DNA from: Palaemon carinicauda
Lineage: Eukaryota > Arthropoda > Malacostraca > Decapoda > Palaemonidae
DNA length: 64,000 nt
Reading direction: 5' to 3'
Assembly: GCF_036898095.1 (NCBI RefSeq)
Contig: NC_090766.1
Coordinates: 33,992,348-34,056,347, forward strand
Positions 50,303 through 60,281 of the stretch are shown here, one piece after another; the first letter of the stretch is position 1, and every line of letters starts with the position of its first letter. The notes beneath the pieces were generated by a model, which saw only the letters and a list, made by a program, of their open reading frames with translations, searched no databases and had not been told where the DNA came from. A program made the position numbers and the translations under genes.

Positions 50303-53190
50303 ATGGCCGACCCTTCCCTCAGTGTACGGAAGTGTATTTAAGGCTTTTAGTAATTATTTTATCACGTTATAAATTATTGTTGATATTTATAGATTTTCCT
50401 CTATATATTTTATATCTCACCCGCCTTTATTAGGCCTCTTTGATTAGCTTTCCATTTATACTAAACATCAAGATAAATTTTATGTTTTGTTTATATGCGG
50501 CCGTTACCTATTCCTTGTAGGCGGTCCTAACTTGGAAAACGAAGTTAAACACCGTTGAGCCCATTCAACTTTTATTTTGTTAAGTTTAAATCAATTGCTC
50601 TATAAGAGTTATGAAATGAATATTTTTTAGAAAATATTTTAAGAAATATATTCTTTGAATAGTCTTCGTGCTGTTTTTTTTTTTTTCAAAGATGAACTAA
50701 CGTTTGGTTTGTTTATGCTACGCAGTTTGCGCTCTGTCGTTACGATAGAGAAAGAGAGAATCACGGTTTCACTTTGCAGAAAGAGTAAATCGATTTTGAC
50801 GTTTTGTTCATTCTTCTTTCAAACTGAAGTGTTTTAGATACTAATTTAAAGGAACTTGTTAATTTTCAATTTCTTAGTCCTTTCAGTTTTTTCCTTTGGT
50901 CAAATAACCTGTTTATTGACGAAGGGTGAGTGGGCAATTCTCTTGTGTGTGACAAGAGAGAGAGAGAGAGAGACGGAGAGAGAGAGAGAAAGAGAGAACG
51001 ATCCGATCTTTATTCTCGTCCCAAGTCGCTGTACAAGGAGTTTGGGAGCGAGTAACGTTGTTCTCGATTCAGTTTTTTTTACTCTCGTCCCAAGTCTCTG
51101 TACGGGGAGAGAGGATAAAACGTTTTTAGTTTTTATTCTCGTCCCAAGGCACTGTACGGTGAGAGATTGAAAACGTAAGTCTTTAGTGAACTAGTGTTTA
51201 GTCTCCTCCCCAGTCACTGATCCTTTTTAACTTTATATATTTTCGTTTTATTCGATATATATGTTTACTGATTTTTGCATGTGTGTTTCATTTTGTACTA
51301 ATGTGCTTACATTATACGACTCATTTCGCAATTATAACCTTTTGATGTAAGGAAGAATTGCGTGCTTCAGGTAGAAATCAGTTTTATTCATGCCTAATGT
51401 GAAATTATTGAAAAATACGATATCAGTGAAGTAAGTGCAAAAAACATGTTCTGTGTTGCGGAGGGTTCGTTTGTTCGTGCTTGTCGCTCCCCTAGTCCGA
51501 GACCTCTTTCAAGCTCCCCTGCACCAGGGAGAAGTAATGTCGTAGGACTTAAGGGGACGAGAGGCTTTAACCAACGTACAGACGTTCCCTCTTTGGTATC
51601 GGACGTTTCTCGTCAAGATCGCCCTTACCATAAGACGGGTGAGACTGTGTTCTCCTCGTCATCCGAAGACTTTTCGCAAAAGAAACCTTGGCACAAGGTT
51701 TCTAGACCCTTGAAGCGAAAGTCAGTCCCTTCAGGACAGGTCCAGCATCCTGGCTGTGGCCATTGGGACAGCTCTGACCCTTTGCAGTCGTCGGAAGACT
51801 TTCTCCTATTAAACGCAAGCGTAACACGGGGTCCGAGGGTCGCGGTAAAGGCAATGTTTTGCCAACACAGACGTTACCGTCGTCTCGGCCCGTTCCGACT
51901 CCCGTTGATCCTAAATGGGTTGTCCTGCAGGACATGCAGACTAAGCTTGCCTCCCTTATGGAGAAGTATGACGTTAGTGCTGACGTTTCTTGTACTTTGA
52001 AACGTAATGTCAGTAGTTTTTCACGTCAGTCACGTGACATGGATCCTCCCTCGCTGCAGTCTCGTGTTGACTTTCAGCCGCTGCCGCAGTCTCGTGTTGA
52101 CGTTCAGCCGCTGCCGCAGTCTCGTGTTGACGTTCAGCCACTGCCGCCGCAGCCCCGACCGGACGTTCACCGACCGGCTCAGTTGCCTCGACTTGACGTT
52201 GAGCGTCAATCACCGCAGTCGAAGGTTGTTTTGCCTGCTCAGTCTATGCAGTCAAGGCAGTTCCGACGTGACGTCGAGCGTCAATCAACTTCAGTTGTTG
52301 TTGTTGGTCAGTCACAAGGATTTCAGTCCTTTCAGCAGCGGCGGGACGTCGCTTCCTCTACTGCTACTGCTGCTCCTTTGCTTGTTGACATTGCCTGTCA
52401 AGCGTTGCCGCCGCGGCAGGTCTCTCTTTTTCATGAGACTCGGCAATTGTCGGACGAGGTTCCTTCAGATGAGGAAGTTGCTGATCCTCCTCTTACTGAT
52501 ATTCCTTTGGGGACTTTGTCAGACGGAGAGGAGCCTAAAGCTGCTCAGCCCTCTATGGACTTTAAAAAAAAAAATCATGCTGATTTTTAAGGATCTTTGT
52601 CCGGACCATTTTGTAACTGCTGCTCCTCGTTCGCCTTCGTCAGAGTTTACGCTAGGCCTAGCTACTTCGAAGCCGTTGTTTTCTAAGCTAGTGCTCTCTC
52701 GCTCTTCTAAGAGAGCTTTACGTTGGCTAGGCGACTGGTTGATCACCAGGAGGAGTTTGGGGGAGACAGCCTTTGCTTTCCCTCCTTTTAAACTGGCTTA
52801 TAAGCGAGCGTCTGGTATGACACGGGAGAAGTTCTCGGCTTGGGAGTTCCTGTCTCTGCCCAGGGAGACTTCTCAAGCCTCATAGACTCTCCCCGTCGCA
52901 TGGCCATGAGACGCTCCAAGATTTTATGGTCGGCTTCAGAGCTAGACCATCTCCTGTTAGGAGTTTTTTCGAGCGTTTGAAGTTTTTATTTGTTGGATTG
53001 GTCCCTGGGAGCCTTAAGTAAGAAGGTCTCTCCAGCTGTCAATGTATTGCTGTACAATTATGTCATGCATGAACAAGGCTATCAGGGATGGCTCCAATGA
53101 TCTGACAGCCACGTTCTCTGCAGGAACAAGGCTATCAGGGATGGCTCCAATGATCTGGCAGCCACGTTCACTGCAGGAGTTCTTAAGATG
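50303..53190 (+). pseudogene. DIRS-A4 ORF1 (Gag-like), disrupted
   Basis: The start ATG (50303) gives MADPSLSVRKC and a stop at 50341, where homology to A2 ends. Homology resumes at about 51440 (EGSFVRACRSPSPRPLSS). Later frameshifts are near 51800 and at a run of A near 52563-52573; the conserved DHFVTAAPRSPSSEFTLGL part is in 52573-52885. The hinge has three QSRVDVQPLP-type repeats (52060-52145). A 53-bp duplication (53071-53176) adds another frameshift. Confidence 0.85.
50337..51440 (+). other. Unrelated 1.1-kb segment replacing Gag N-terminus in DIRS-A4
   Basis: No similarity to A2 or A3 ORF1. It contains a GA-rich tract (50953-51000), three copies of TCTCGTCCCAAG followed by a CTGTAC core (51014, 51083, 51137), and CGAAGTTAAACACCGTTGAG at about 50541-50560. 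The origin is unknown; an LTR or other element leader is possible but no termini were identified. Confidence 0.6.
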
Positions 53191-54746
53191 TAGGTGCGCT
53201 CAATGTGTTCATTGTCAAGACAAACTTCACGATGAAGACTACCAAATCTGTCTTGGCAGCAGTAAGGGAAGGCAACTGGATGGTCTCTCTCGACCTTCAG
53301 GATGCATACTTCCACATCCCGATTCATCCAAACTTTCAACAACATCTGAGGTTTGTGGACGGGAAAGTAATGTACCAATGTCGAGCACTGTACTTCGGCC
53401 TCATTCCTGCTCCTCTTGTTTTTACAAGGCCCTTGCAAAATGTAGCAAGCTTTCTACATTTTTTGAGGATTCAGAGCCTCCCTTTATTTTGACGACTGGC
53501 TAATCAGGGCGTCGTCATTATATCGCTGTCTGGAGAGCCTCTAATGGACATTAGACCTAACCAAGGAGCTAGGTCTCATAGTGAACGTAGAGAAGTCGTA
53601 ACTTACAGTACCCCATCCCAGACTATTCTTTATTTGGGAATGGAGATACAGTGTCTGATTTTTCGGGCCTTTTTCGTCTCCCACAAGAATGGAACAAGCT
53701 CTGTTAAAAGTCCTTCACTTGCAAGAGAAAAACAGTTGCTCTGTAAGAGTTTGAACTAGCCTCGTGGGAACTCTTTCATCGCTGGAGTAGTTTATCTCTC
53801 TGGGGAGACTCAACCTATGCCCTCTCCAATTTCACCTAAACCATTGGAACAAGGAGAAGGGCTTAGAGAGTATCTCTTTCCCAATCTCCAACTCAGTCTA
53901 GACATGTCTGACTTGGTGGGACAGCAACATCAGACTTCGAGAAGGTCTTTCTCTTGCGATCAAGAACCCAAACCATGTGTTGTATTCAGATGCATCGGAT
54001 TTGGGTTAGGGAGCTCCACTGGACAGTCTGGAATGCTCGGGTCTTTGATCCACGGATCAGAAGGAACTCCATTTAAGGCAAGTAACATCTCTCCTTTGGC
54101 GAGATTTGTGCAAGGAAAAATGAATGTCTTGGCGGACGGCCTCAGCAGAAGAGGACAAGTCATCTCCATGGAGTGGACGTTGCATAAGACTGTGTGCGAG
54201 AAGCTATGGATGACATGGGGTCAACCCACCATAGATCTTTTTGCGACTTCTCTGACAAAGAGGCTCTCGACTTACTGCTTTCCAGTTCCAGATCCAGAGG
54301 CAGCCCACATAGACGCTTTCCTGGTGGACTGGTCTCACCTGGACGTTTATGCCTTTCCACCTTTCAAGATCCTAAACAAGGTGCTGCAGAAGTTCACCTC
54401 TCACAAAGGGACCAGGTTGACATTGGTTGCTCCACTCTGGCCCGCGAGAGAGTGGTTCACAGAGGTACTTCAATGGCTGGTAGACGTTCCAAGGAGTCTG
54501 CCTTTAAGGATGGATCTCTTACGGCAGCCCCTCGTAAGGAGTCTTCATCAAAGCCTCCCCGCGCTTCGTCTGACTGCCTTCAGACTATCGAAAGACTCGC
54601 AAGAGCTCGAGGATTTTCAAAGGAGGCAGCCAGAGCGATTGCGAGGGCTAGGAGAGCATCTACCATCAAGGTCTACCAGTCGAAGTGGGAGGTCTTTAGA
54701 GACTGGTGCAAGTCATCATCCATTTCCTCTTCCAGTACCTCTGTAG
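53190..54746 (+). pseudogene. DIRS-A4 ORF2 remnant
   Basis: Begins within RT at SALNVFI..TKSVLAAVREG, with SLDLQDAYFHIPIHP (53205-53492). The catalytic loop reads YFDDW in a shifted frame (about 53483-53500). RNase H is largely deleted: the SDAS region is followed directly by the FVQGKMNVLADGLSRRG segment. The C-terminal IDLFATSLTKRLSTY to LVAPLWPAREWF block is open in 53817-54746. It cannot encode a working RT/RNase H. Confidence 0.85.
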
Positions 54747-55645
54747 CCCAAATTGCAGACTTTCTCCTGCATCTAAGAAATGTTCGCTCCCTCTCTGCTC
54801 CCACTATTAAGGGCTACAGGAGCATGTTGGCTTCTGTGTTCAGACATAGAGGCTTAGATCTGTCCAATAATAAAGATCTCCAAGATCTCCTTAAGTCCTT
54901 CGAGACCTCTAAGGAGCGTCGTATGGCAACTCCTGGATGGAACTTAGACGTGGTCCTAAGGTTCCTAATGTCAGACAGGTTTGAGCCATTACATTCAGCC
55001 TCCCTGAAGGATCTCACCCTCAAGACGCTTTTCTTAGTGTGCTTGGCTTCAGCTAAAAGGGTCAGTGAGATCCATGCCTTTAGTAAAAACATCGGCTTTT
55101 CTACAGATAAAGCCACATGTTCGCTTCAGCTTGGTTTCTTGGCCAAAAATGAACTGCCTTCTCGTCCTTGGCCTAAATCTTTTGATATACCTTGCCTATC
55201 AGAGATCGTAGGCAACGAGCTTGAAAGAGTACTGTGCCCAGTTAGAGCTCTTAAGTTTTATTTAGCTCGTACCAGATCCTTACGAGGTGGATCTGAGGCC
55301 TTATGGTGCTCAGTTAAGAAGCCCTCATTGCCTATGTCTAAAAATGCTTTATCGTATTTTATTAGATTTTTAATCCGAGAGGCTCATTCTCACTTAAGTG
55401 AAAAAGATCGTTGTTTACTTAAGGTCAAGACGCACGAAGTAAGAGTGATAGCAACTTCCATGGCCTTTAAGCAAAACAGATCTCTGCGAAGTATTATGGA
55501 CGCGACCTTTTGGAGGAGCAAGTCGGTGTTCGCTTCATTTTACTTAAAAGACGTCCAGACTCTTTATGAGGACTGCTACACACTGGGTCCATTCGTTGCA
55601 GCGAGTGCAGTAGTGGGTGAGGGTTCTACCACTACATTCCCTTAA
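54473..55645 (+). CDS. DIRS-A4 tyrosine recombinase (ORF3), intact
   Basis: 390 codons from ATG 54473 (MAGRRSKESA); the frame is open upstream to 54194 but the A1/A3 upstream ATG is GTG here. Core-binding YQSKWEVFRDWC and TIKGYRSMLASVF. Catalytic Arg in AKRVSEIHAFSK, H-x-x-R in THEVRVIATS, FWRSKSVFASFYL with the Tyr. One conserved Ala is Val (HEVRVIA), outside the catalytic set. It is the only apparently functional frame in this copy. Confidence 0.9.
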   Translation: MAGRRSKESAFKDGSLTAAPRKESSSKPPRASSDCLQTIERLARARGFSKEAARAIARARRASTIKVYQSKWEVFRDWCKSSSISSSSTSVAQIADFLLHLRNVRSLSAPTIKGYRSMLASVFRHRGLDLSNNKDLQDLLKSFETSKERRMATPGWNLDVVLRFLMSDRFEPLHSASLKDLTLKTLFLVCLASAKRVSEIHAFSKNIGFSTDKATCSLQLGFLAKNELPSRPWPKSFDIPCLSEIVGNELERVLCPVRALKFYLARTRSLRGGSEALWCSVKKPSLPMSKNALSYFIRFLIREAHSHLSEKDRCLLKVKTHEVRVIATSMAFKQNRSLRSIMDATFWRSKSVFASFYLKDVQTLYEDCYTLGPFVAASAVVGEGSTTTFP

Positions 55646-56032
55646 TTCCAATATCCTTTTAATCTTCTCTTGAAATGTTTTTAATCTTGGGTTGTACGGA
55701 AGGCTGAGAAGCCTTTCGCATCCTTTTTGATTTGGCGGGTGGTTAAATGTCGTTTCTTGAGAGCGCCCAGATTAAGGGTTTTGATGAGGTCCTGTTGTAT
55801 GGGGGGTCGCCCTGGATATAACAGCTCCTGGGAGTCTTTCAGCATCCTGAGAGGATGGCTGGGCTTCGTGAGGAAAGCGGACTAATAAGGCAGAGTAATC
55901 GTCAGAGTCAGCTTCCTTACCAGGTACCTATATTTAATTGGGTTTTGTTATGATATAATTGTCAAAAACTCTAAGCATATATGCCTTTATTGTATTAATA
56001 CTGGTCTCTACCCACCACCATGGGTGTGAATC

Positions 56033-56128
56033 AGCTATTATATATTCACCGGCTAAGTTTAATATTTAAAAATGATATTTTGATTATAAAATAAATTTTT
56101 GAATATACTTACCCGGTGAATATATAAA
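56033..56128 (+). repeat. DIRS-A4 internal complementary region (ICR)
   Basis: TTCACCGGCTAAGTTTAATA joined to ATACTTACCCGGTGAATATA through TGATATTTTGATTATAAA, the complement of this copy's own right end. Confidence 0.9.
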
Positions 56129-56169
56129 TTAAAGGCCCTCCCTTCCTCCCCGATAGAGACCTAGGGGAC

Positions 56170-56362
56170 TGAGAAGAACTGGAGCTGTTTACAAGTATAT
56201 GCGGTATCTGGCCGATAGTCGGCGCTGGTGGGCACACCCGCAACCTTCATGGCGATCGCTCGCGAGTTTTTGGAATCTGTCGAGCCGTCGGAGACGTCAG
56301 CTATTATATATTCACCAGGTAAGTATATTCAAAAATTTATTTTATAATCAAAATATCATTTT
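56170..56362 (+). repeat. DIRS-A4 right inverted terminal repeat
   Basis: Inverse of the left ITR with the right-end extension, ending AATATCATTT. Confidence 0.9.
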
Positions 56363-56365
56363 TTT

Positions 56366-56650
56366 ATTGCTATACTCACCTGATGTTCATATACATGCTC
56401 ACCCTCCTCCCCACTAATCATAATATCAAGATTAAGAGTAATGTCGACTTAAAAACCAAAAACAATATTTCCTACTGCTAGGTGGTTCTGTTTCTTTGTT
56501 GAGGGCATGTATTTGTTGAAGCGAAAGAAAATGGGGAAAATATTAAAATTTTTTGAAAATTTACGCGTAAGTGACGATTGAGCCGGGCTTCTTAAAAAAG
56601 AAGCAACATGAACATCAGGTGAGTATGCAATTAAATTTTATTACTTAAAT
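56366..56650 (+). mobile_element. 3' end of a third DIRS-like family (half ICR plus right ITR)
   Basis: TATACTCACCTGATGTTCAT (56373-56392) is inverted at ATGAACATCAGGTGAGTATG (56608-56627). The layout mirrors the DIRS-A ICR/right ITR: the left arm is followed by CACCCTCCTCCCC (compare CCCTTCCTCCCC in DIRS-A), and the right arm ends AGGTGAGTATGCAATTAAAT (compare GGGTAAGTATATTCAAAAAT). No coding region of this family is present. It may equally be a foldback element derived from a DIRS end. Confidence 0.5.
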
Positions 56651-56815
56651 TCTAATTTTGTTTGCAATGAATATGATCTTATTTGAATATATTTATAATT
56701 TTCTGTGAAAAATTATTCAGTAATTTCTATGCTGTTTTGAGCGAGATACATATTTATAGTTTGCAAAGAGTGATTTCCAAGCTGTGCAAATTATAAGACT
56801 CATCATATTCCGCAG

Positions 56816-57005
56816 ATTGCTTGGCCGTGAAGAGGCAGGTACTGCCACTGTCCAAGAGAGACTGGTTTTACGTGCTTTGACCCCTATTGCAAAGATGTTC
56901 ACGGCAAAGATGGCTATGAGTGTGGTTTCAGAAGGCCTTGAGTGCTTTGGAGGTCAGGGTTACATTGAAGATACTGGTCTCCCTGTCATGCTAAGAGATG
57001 CTCAG
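56816..57005 (+). CDS. Acyl-CoA dehydrogenase exon (GGQGY motif)
   Basis: Completes Arg and reads [20 protein letters not shown], then [20 protein letters not shown] and [19 protein letters not shown]. The ECFGGQGY motif lies at the acyl-CoA/FAD site in the family. It begins after TCCGCAG and ends on a codon boundary before GTCAGT. Confidence 0.92.
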
Positions 57006-57834
57006 GTCAGTTGAAGGATTCTCATTATTTTAATGACTCTTACCTGAAATTCAATGCTATTCCTTCAGAGGAGTTATAAAAGTTTGACCTTTCAAAATAT
57101 AGAACTTCTCTCTATGACCTGGTGTGGCAGTAGCCTCAGCGAGGAGTGGACAAAACACAGCATGACAACCCTCAAGTTGCCTCATGGGTAAACAAGTCAA
57201 TCCTCTAAAGTCCAATGGTTCAACTAGACAAACTTGTTTGCTCTCCATTTTTCTTTTGTCATGGTTGAACTTTTCAAGTTTCTTTAGGCAAGTACTAAAA
57301 TTAATGATTTTATGTTGAAGATTAGTTTAATGCTACCATGACTTTTCACAGATTTGTGTTTAGTTTCTTTTTTTAAGGTCACATTTTCTCACTTTTTCCT
57401 ATTGATTTTGTTTTTTGACACGTGATATACCAATCTTTTCTCATCTTGTTTTTTTTCACACATTTTCATGTTATTCTATGAAACATGTTTATTAGATAGA
57501 GACACTGTTGATCAAATAAATCATATGTTATAATTATATTTTTTTTTTACTTATCAAAAGCTCAAGTAATGTTGCTATTCAGTATTATTTTTTATTAACT
57601 TATGTATTCTACTTACTTAGAATATTAATTTAATTATTTTTGCTATTAGGATTAAATATTGAACTTACATTACTGTTACTGTCTTGAAATCATACATAAG
57701 GTTGAGTTCAAGATTTAAGTTTACAATTATCGCTACTCTATATTTTTCATTATTTAGAGCTATGAAAGCTCACATATGTGGCTTATTTTGAGAGTACAAG
57801 CATATATTTCCATTTGCAATCTCTTTCTCTAAAG
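57006..57834 (+). other. Intron, 0.8 kb, no gene
   Basis: AT-rich; donor GTCAGT, acceptor TCTCTAAAG. No repeat recognised. Confidence 0.85.
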
Positions 57835-57943
57835 GTACTCCCCATTTGGGAAGGCACTTCAAATATTATGTCGCTTGACTTCCTACGAGCTGTGATGAAA
57901 ACCAACGGGGAAGCAGTGACATCGTTGTATGAAGATATTAAAG
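57835..57943 (+). CDS. Acyl-CoA dehydrogenase exon with catalytic-Glu motif
   Basis: VLPIWEGTSNIMSLDFLRAV contains the (Y/W)EGTS motif whose Glu is the general base in many acyl-CoA dehydrogenases. It continues MKTNGEAVTSLYEDIK and ends in phase 1 before GTAGTT. Confidence 0.92.
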
Positions 57944-59141
57944 GTAGTTCTATTGGTTTTGGGTTCATATTTATCCATTAAGGGCATTTGTTAAAGCTTT
58001 AATATCGATTTAAAGTAGTTTAAGCTAGATCTAGGGGAACCTAGTTTGAAGTTCAATGATGGGATTGGAATAATGAATAGTGATAGCTAAAGGGTTATAC
58101 AGTACTGTATTAGCTACTCCAGTTAATTTAGTTGCATACAGAGAATGGTAAGTCGCAAGAACTGTATACAAATAAAGGATTTGTTTGTGACATCTGGTGA
58201 TGGAAATAGCTTTTTAATTTTGTCTATTAGAATCCCAAATAATTTCTTCATTCAAGCCATTCTTTAAAGCTTTCAAAGACATAACCAACAAAGTAAATTT
58301 TAAAGTGATAATTCTACTCTTCTGTGGTACCCTAGAAGTACCAACCAAACTCAGCTGAGTCCCTCGTCAGGGAAAGAGTAATGATGAGAAGAATTTTTTT
58401 TATGTCGTCCATCTCCCAAAGTTTGGGAAAGTTCCAAGGTAGATCAATAGATTATTAAAAAAATTCTTTACATTTGGGTGTAACCATCTAGCTGCCCATT
58501 GTCTATGTTCTTATATTAATGTAACTTTGCTTCTACAGAAAAGAAAGGGGTGCTCTACTTTATTTTAAGGTGATACAGTAATTTAATTTTGAAGCTTAGA
58601 GATTCTATCTGGAAAATTTAGGCATTGAAAATAATCAAAGAATAGAACCTGATTGAAATATGCAAAAACCATATTGTAAATAAGTCAAGTCATTTTATCA
58701 ACCCATTCAGAGTTATCACATCACTGAGATTAAGGTGGGAATAAGTTAATGCTAACTTGATAAAGTTTAAAAAATACAATGAGCTGAAAGAAGGTAGTTT
58801 GTTGCTCTGCTCTGAGTAGGATGAGTTCTAGGGTGAAGGCCATAAAGTTTTCTATGTGACATTTAATGGATGAAATGAACGAGTGAGAAGGCTGACTGAA
58901 TTTTAAAGATTTTTAGACACTTTTTCTGTGGCTTTTTGTTCTAAATCTTAGAGTACAGTGTTATATTAAAACCTGTCTTGTAAGTGTTTATCAGAAGAAA
59001 AAAAATATTGTATTCTTTTACATGTTTTATTTTGATACAGTTTAATATTCTGTGAAGAATATATTATGGTGTTCCATGCAGAGTAAAAATTATAATCCCA
59101 AGCTTAATAATATTTTGTAAATGTATATCTTTTCTCCACAG
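57944..59141 (+). other. Intron, 1.2 kb, no gene
   Basis: AT-rich with no recognised repeat; acceptor TTTTCTCCACAG. Confidence 0.85.
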
Positions 59142-59309
59142 TGAGACTGGAGGATAGTAAAGCAAAGGCACCTGGGAATGAATTCGATAATTCTGCCATG
59201 CTGGTAATGCAAGCAATGAATGAACTTATAAGCTTTTTGCAGAAGCACCCGGAGCTTATTCAGTCAGCTGCCCGAGATATTGCCACCACGATTGCTCACA
59301 TTTATATAG
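59142..59309 (+). CDS. Acyl-CoA dehydrogenase exon (C-terminal extension)
   Basis: Reads VRLEDSKAKAPGNEFDNSAM, MNELISFLQKHPELIQSAAR and DIATTIAHIYI. This helical extension beyond the catalytic domain is typical of AidB-type members. Phase 1 at both ends; donor GTAATA. Confidence 0.88.
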
Positions 59310-59717
59310 GTAATATACTGGATGTGGGAATTATTGTGAACATGCTTATAATAGACAGGGTAAACATTTATGTGAATTGGAGCAGTCATTTGTTCATTAA
59401 TGACATTTATTTGGGGTTTTAGTCTATTTAGTATAGTATTGTTTATTGTTGTATTGTTGGAAAAATATTGTCATACTGTAGTTGTTGTTATTATTATTAG
59501 TGACTAATGAAATCTGCAGTATTTTAGCTAGTATATTTTGACTAATTTGGTAATTCAAGTTCAATTTGATGTGCCTCTTAAATTTATAAAAAAATGTACA
59601 ATAATTTAAGCAAGGGCTGTGACAGTTTTTTACAGATGGCCAAATTGACATCAATTAACAAATTTTGCTTAGTATGAACATTGTTTCAAAGCCATTTAGA
59701 GGTTAGTTACCATTGTT

Positions 59718-60052
59718 CAAAGTAAAACCATTGTTCTCTAGTCTTGGGTAGTGCTATAGCCTCTGTACCATGGTCTTCCACTAAATTGGATTAGAGTTCT
59801 CTTGCTTGAGGGTACACTCGGGCACACTGTTCTATCTAGTTTCTCTTCCTCTTGTTTTGTTGAAGTTTTTTATTGTTCATATAGGAAATATTTATTTTAA
59901 TGTTGTTACTATTCTTAAAATATTTAATTTTGCCTTATTTCCTTTCCTCACAGGGCTATTTTCCCTGTTGGAGCCCTTGGTCTTATAGCATCCTGCTTTT
60001 CCAACTAGGGTTGTAGCTTAGCATTTAATAATAATGATAATAATAATAATAT
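59718..60052 (+). repeat. LINE/SINE tail repeat in last intron
   Basis: From CCATTGTTCTCTAGTCTTGG to TTCCCTGTTGGAGCCCTTGG and (TAA)n. Matches the 3' half of 12190-12842. It fills nearly half of the last intron (59310-60105), which otherwise shows nothing. Confidence 0.82.
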
Positions 60053-60105
60053 TGCAAAGTACAGTAACCCTTAAAATGCCTTTTTTTCCCTTGGACAACA
60101 TGCAG

Positions 60106-60281
60106 GAAGCCTCCTTCTTGAGCATGCCGCTTGGGAAAAGACGAGCATCAGTATGGAGGTGGGGAAAAGGTGGTGTGAGCAGCAGCTACTTCAGTTAACC
60201 CCAAGCCAGTACGTCGCTGATAATCATTCGTTGGTGATGGATGGTTACAATCCTGAAGAAGTATATGGGCCTATGTTTTAA
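60106..60281 (+). CDS. Acyl-CoA dehydrogenase terminal exon and stop
   Basis: Encodes GSLLLEHAAWEKTSISMEVG, KRWCEQQLLQLTPSQYVADN and HSLVMDGYNPEEVYGPMF, then TAA. It starts in phase 1 after CATGCAG. The extended C-terminus agrees with animal AidB-type proteins. No obvious peroxisomal SKL or other signal at the C-terminus. Confidence 0.9.

Larger units (their letters stand above)
49929..56362 (+). mobile_element. DIRS-A4: internally rearranged, probably non-autonomous DIRS copy
   Basis: ITRs and ICR are intact and most like A2. ORF1 N-terminus is replaced by about 1.1 kb of unrelated sequence (50337-51440). About 0.67 kb is deleted from the ORF1 C-terminus into RT (joint near 53190), and about 0.19 kb of RNase H is deleted near 54078. 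The recombinase remains open. It sits sense near the end of the 24.4-kb intron. Confidence 0.92.
2995..60281 (+). other. Host gene span: AidB/ACDH-11-like acyl-CoA dehydrogenase, eight 3' exons
   Basis: Eight exons join in phase to give 395 C-terminal residues and a stop. They cover the middle beta domain (GGSDVSGS), the LGTR-containing linker and the C-terminal helical FAD/acyl-CoA domain. The family motifs fit AidB-type acyl-CoA dehydrogenases better than mitochondrial SCAD/MCAD types. Known members are flavoproteins; C. elegans ACDH-11 binds medium-chain acyl-CoA and affects lipid desaturation during heat adaptation (established for that homologue, not shown here). The roughly 200 N-terminal residues and the promoter lie upstream of the window. 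Introns of 2.2, 11.6, 15.0 and 24.4 kb hold all the complete DIRS elements; the last three introns are each about 0.8-1.2 kb. Confidence 0.9.
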
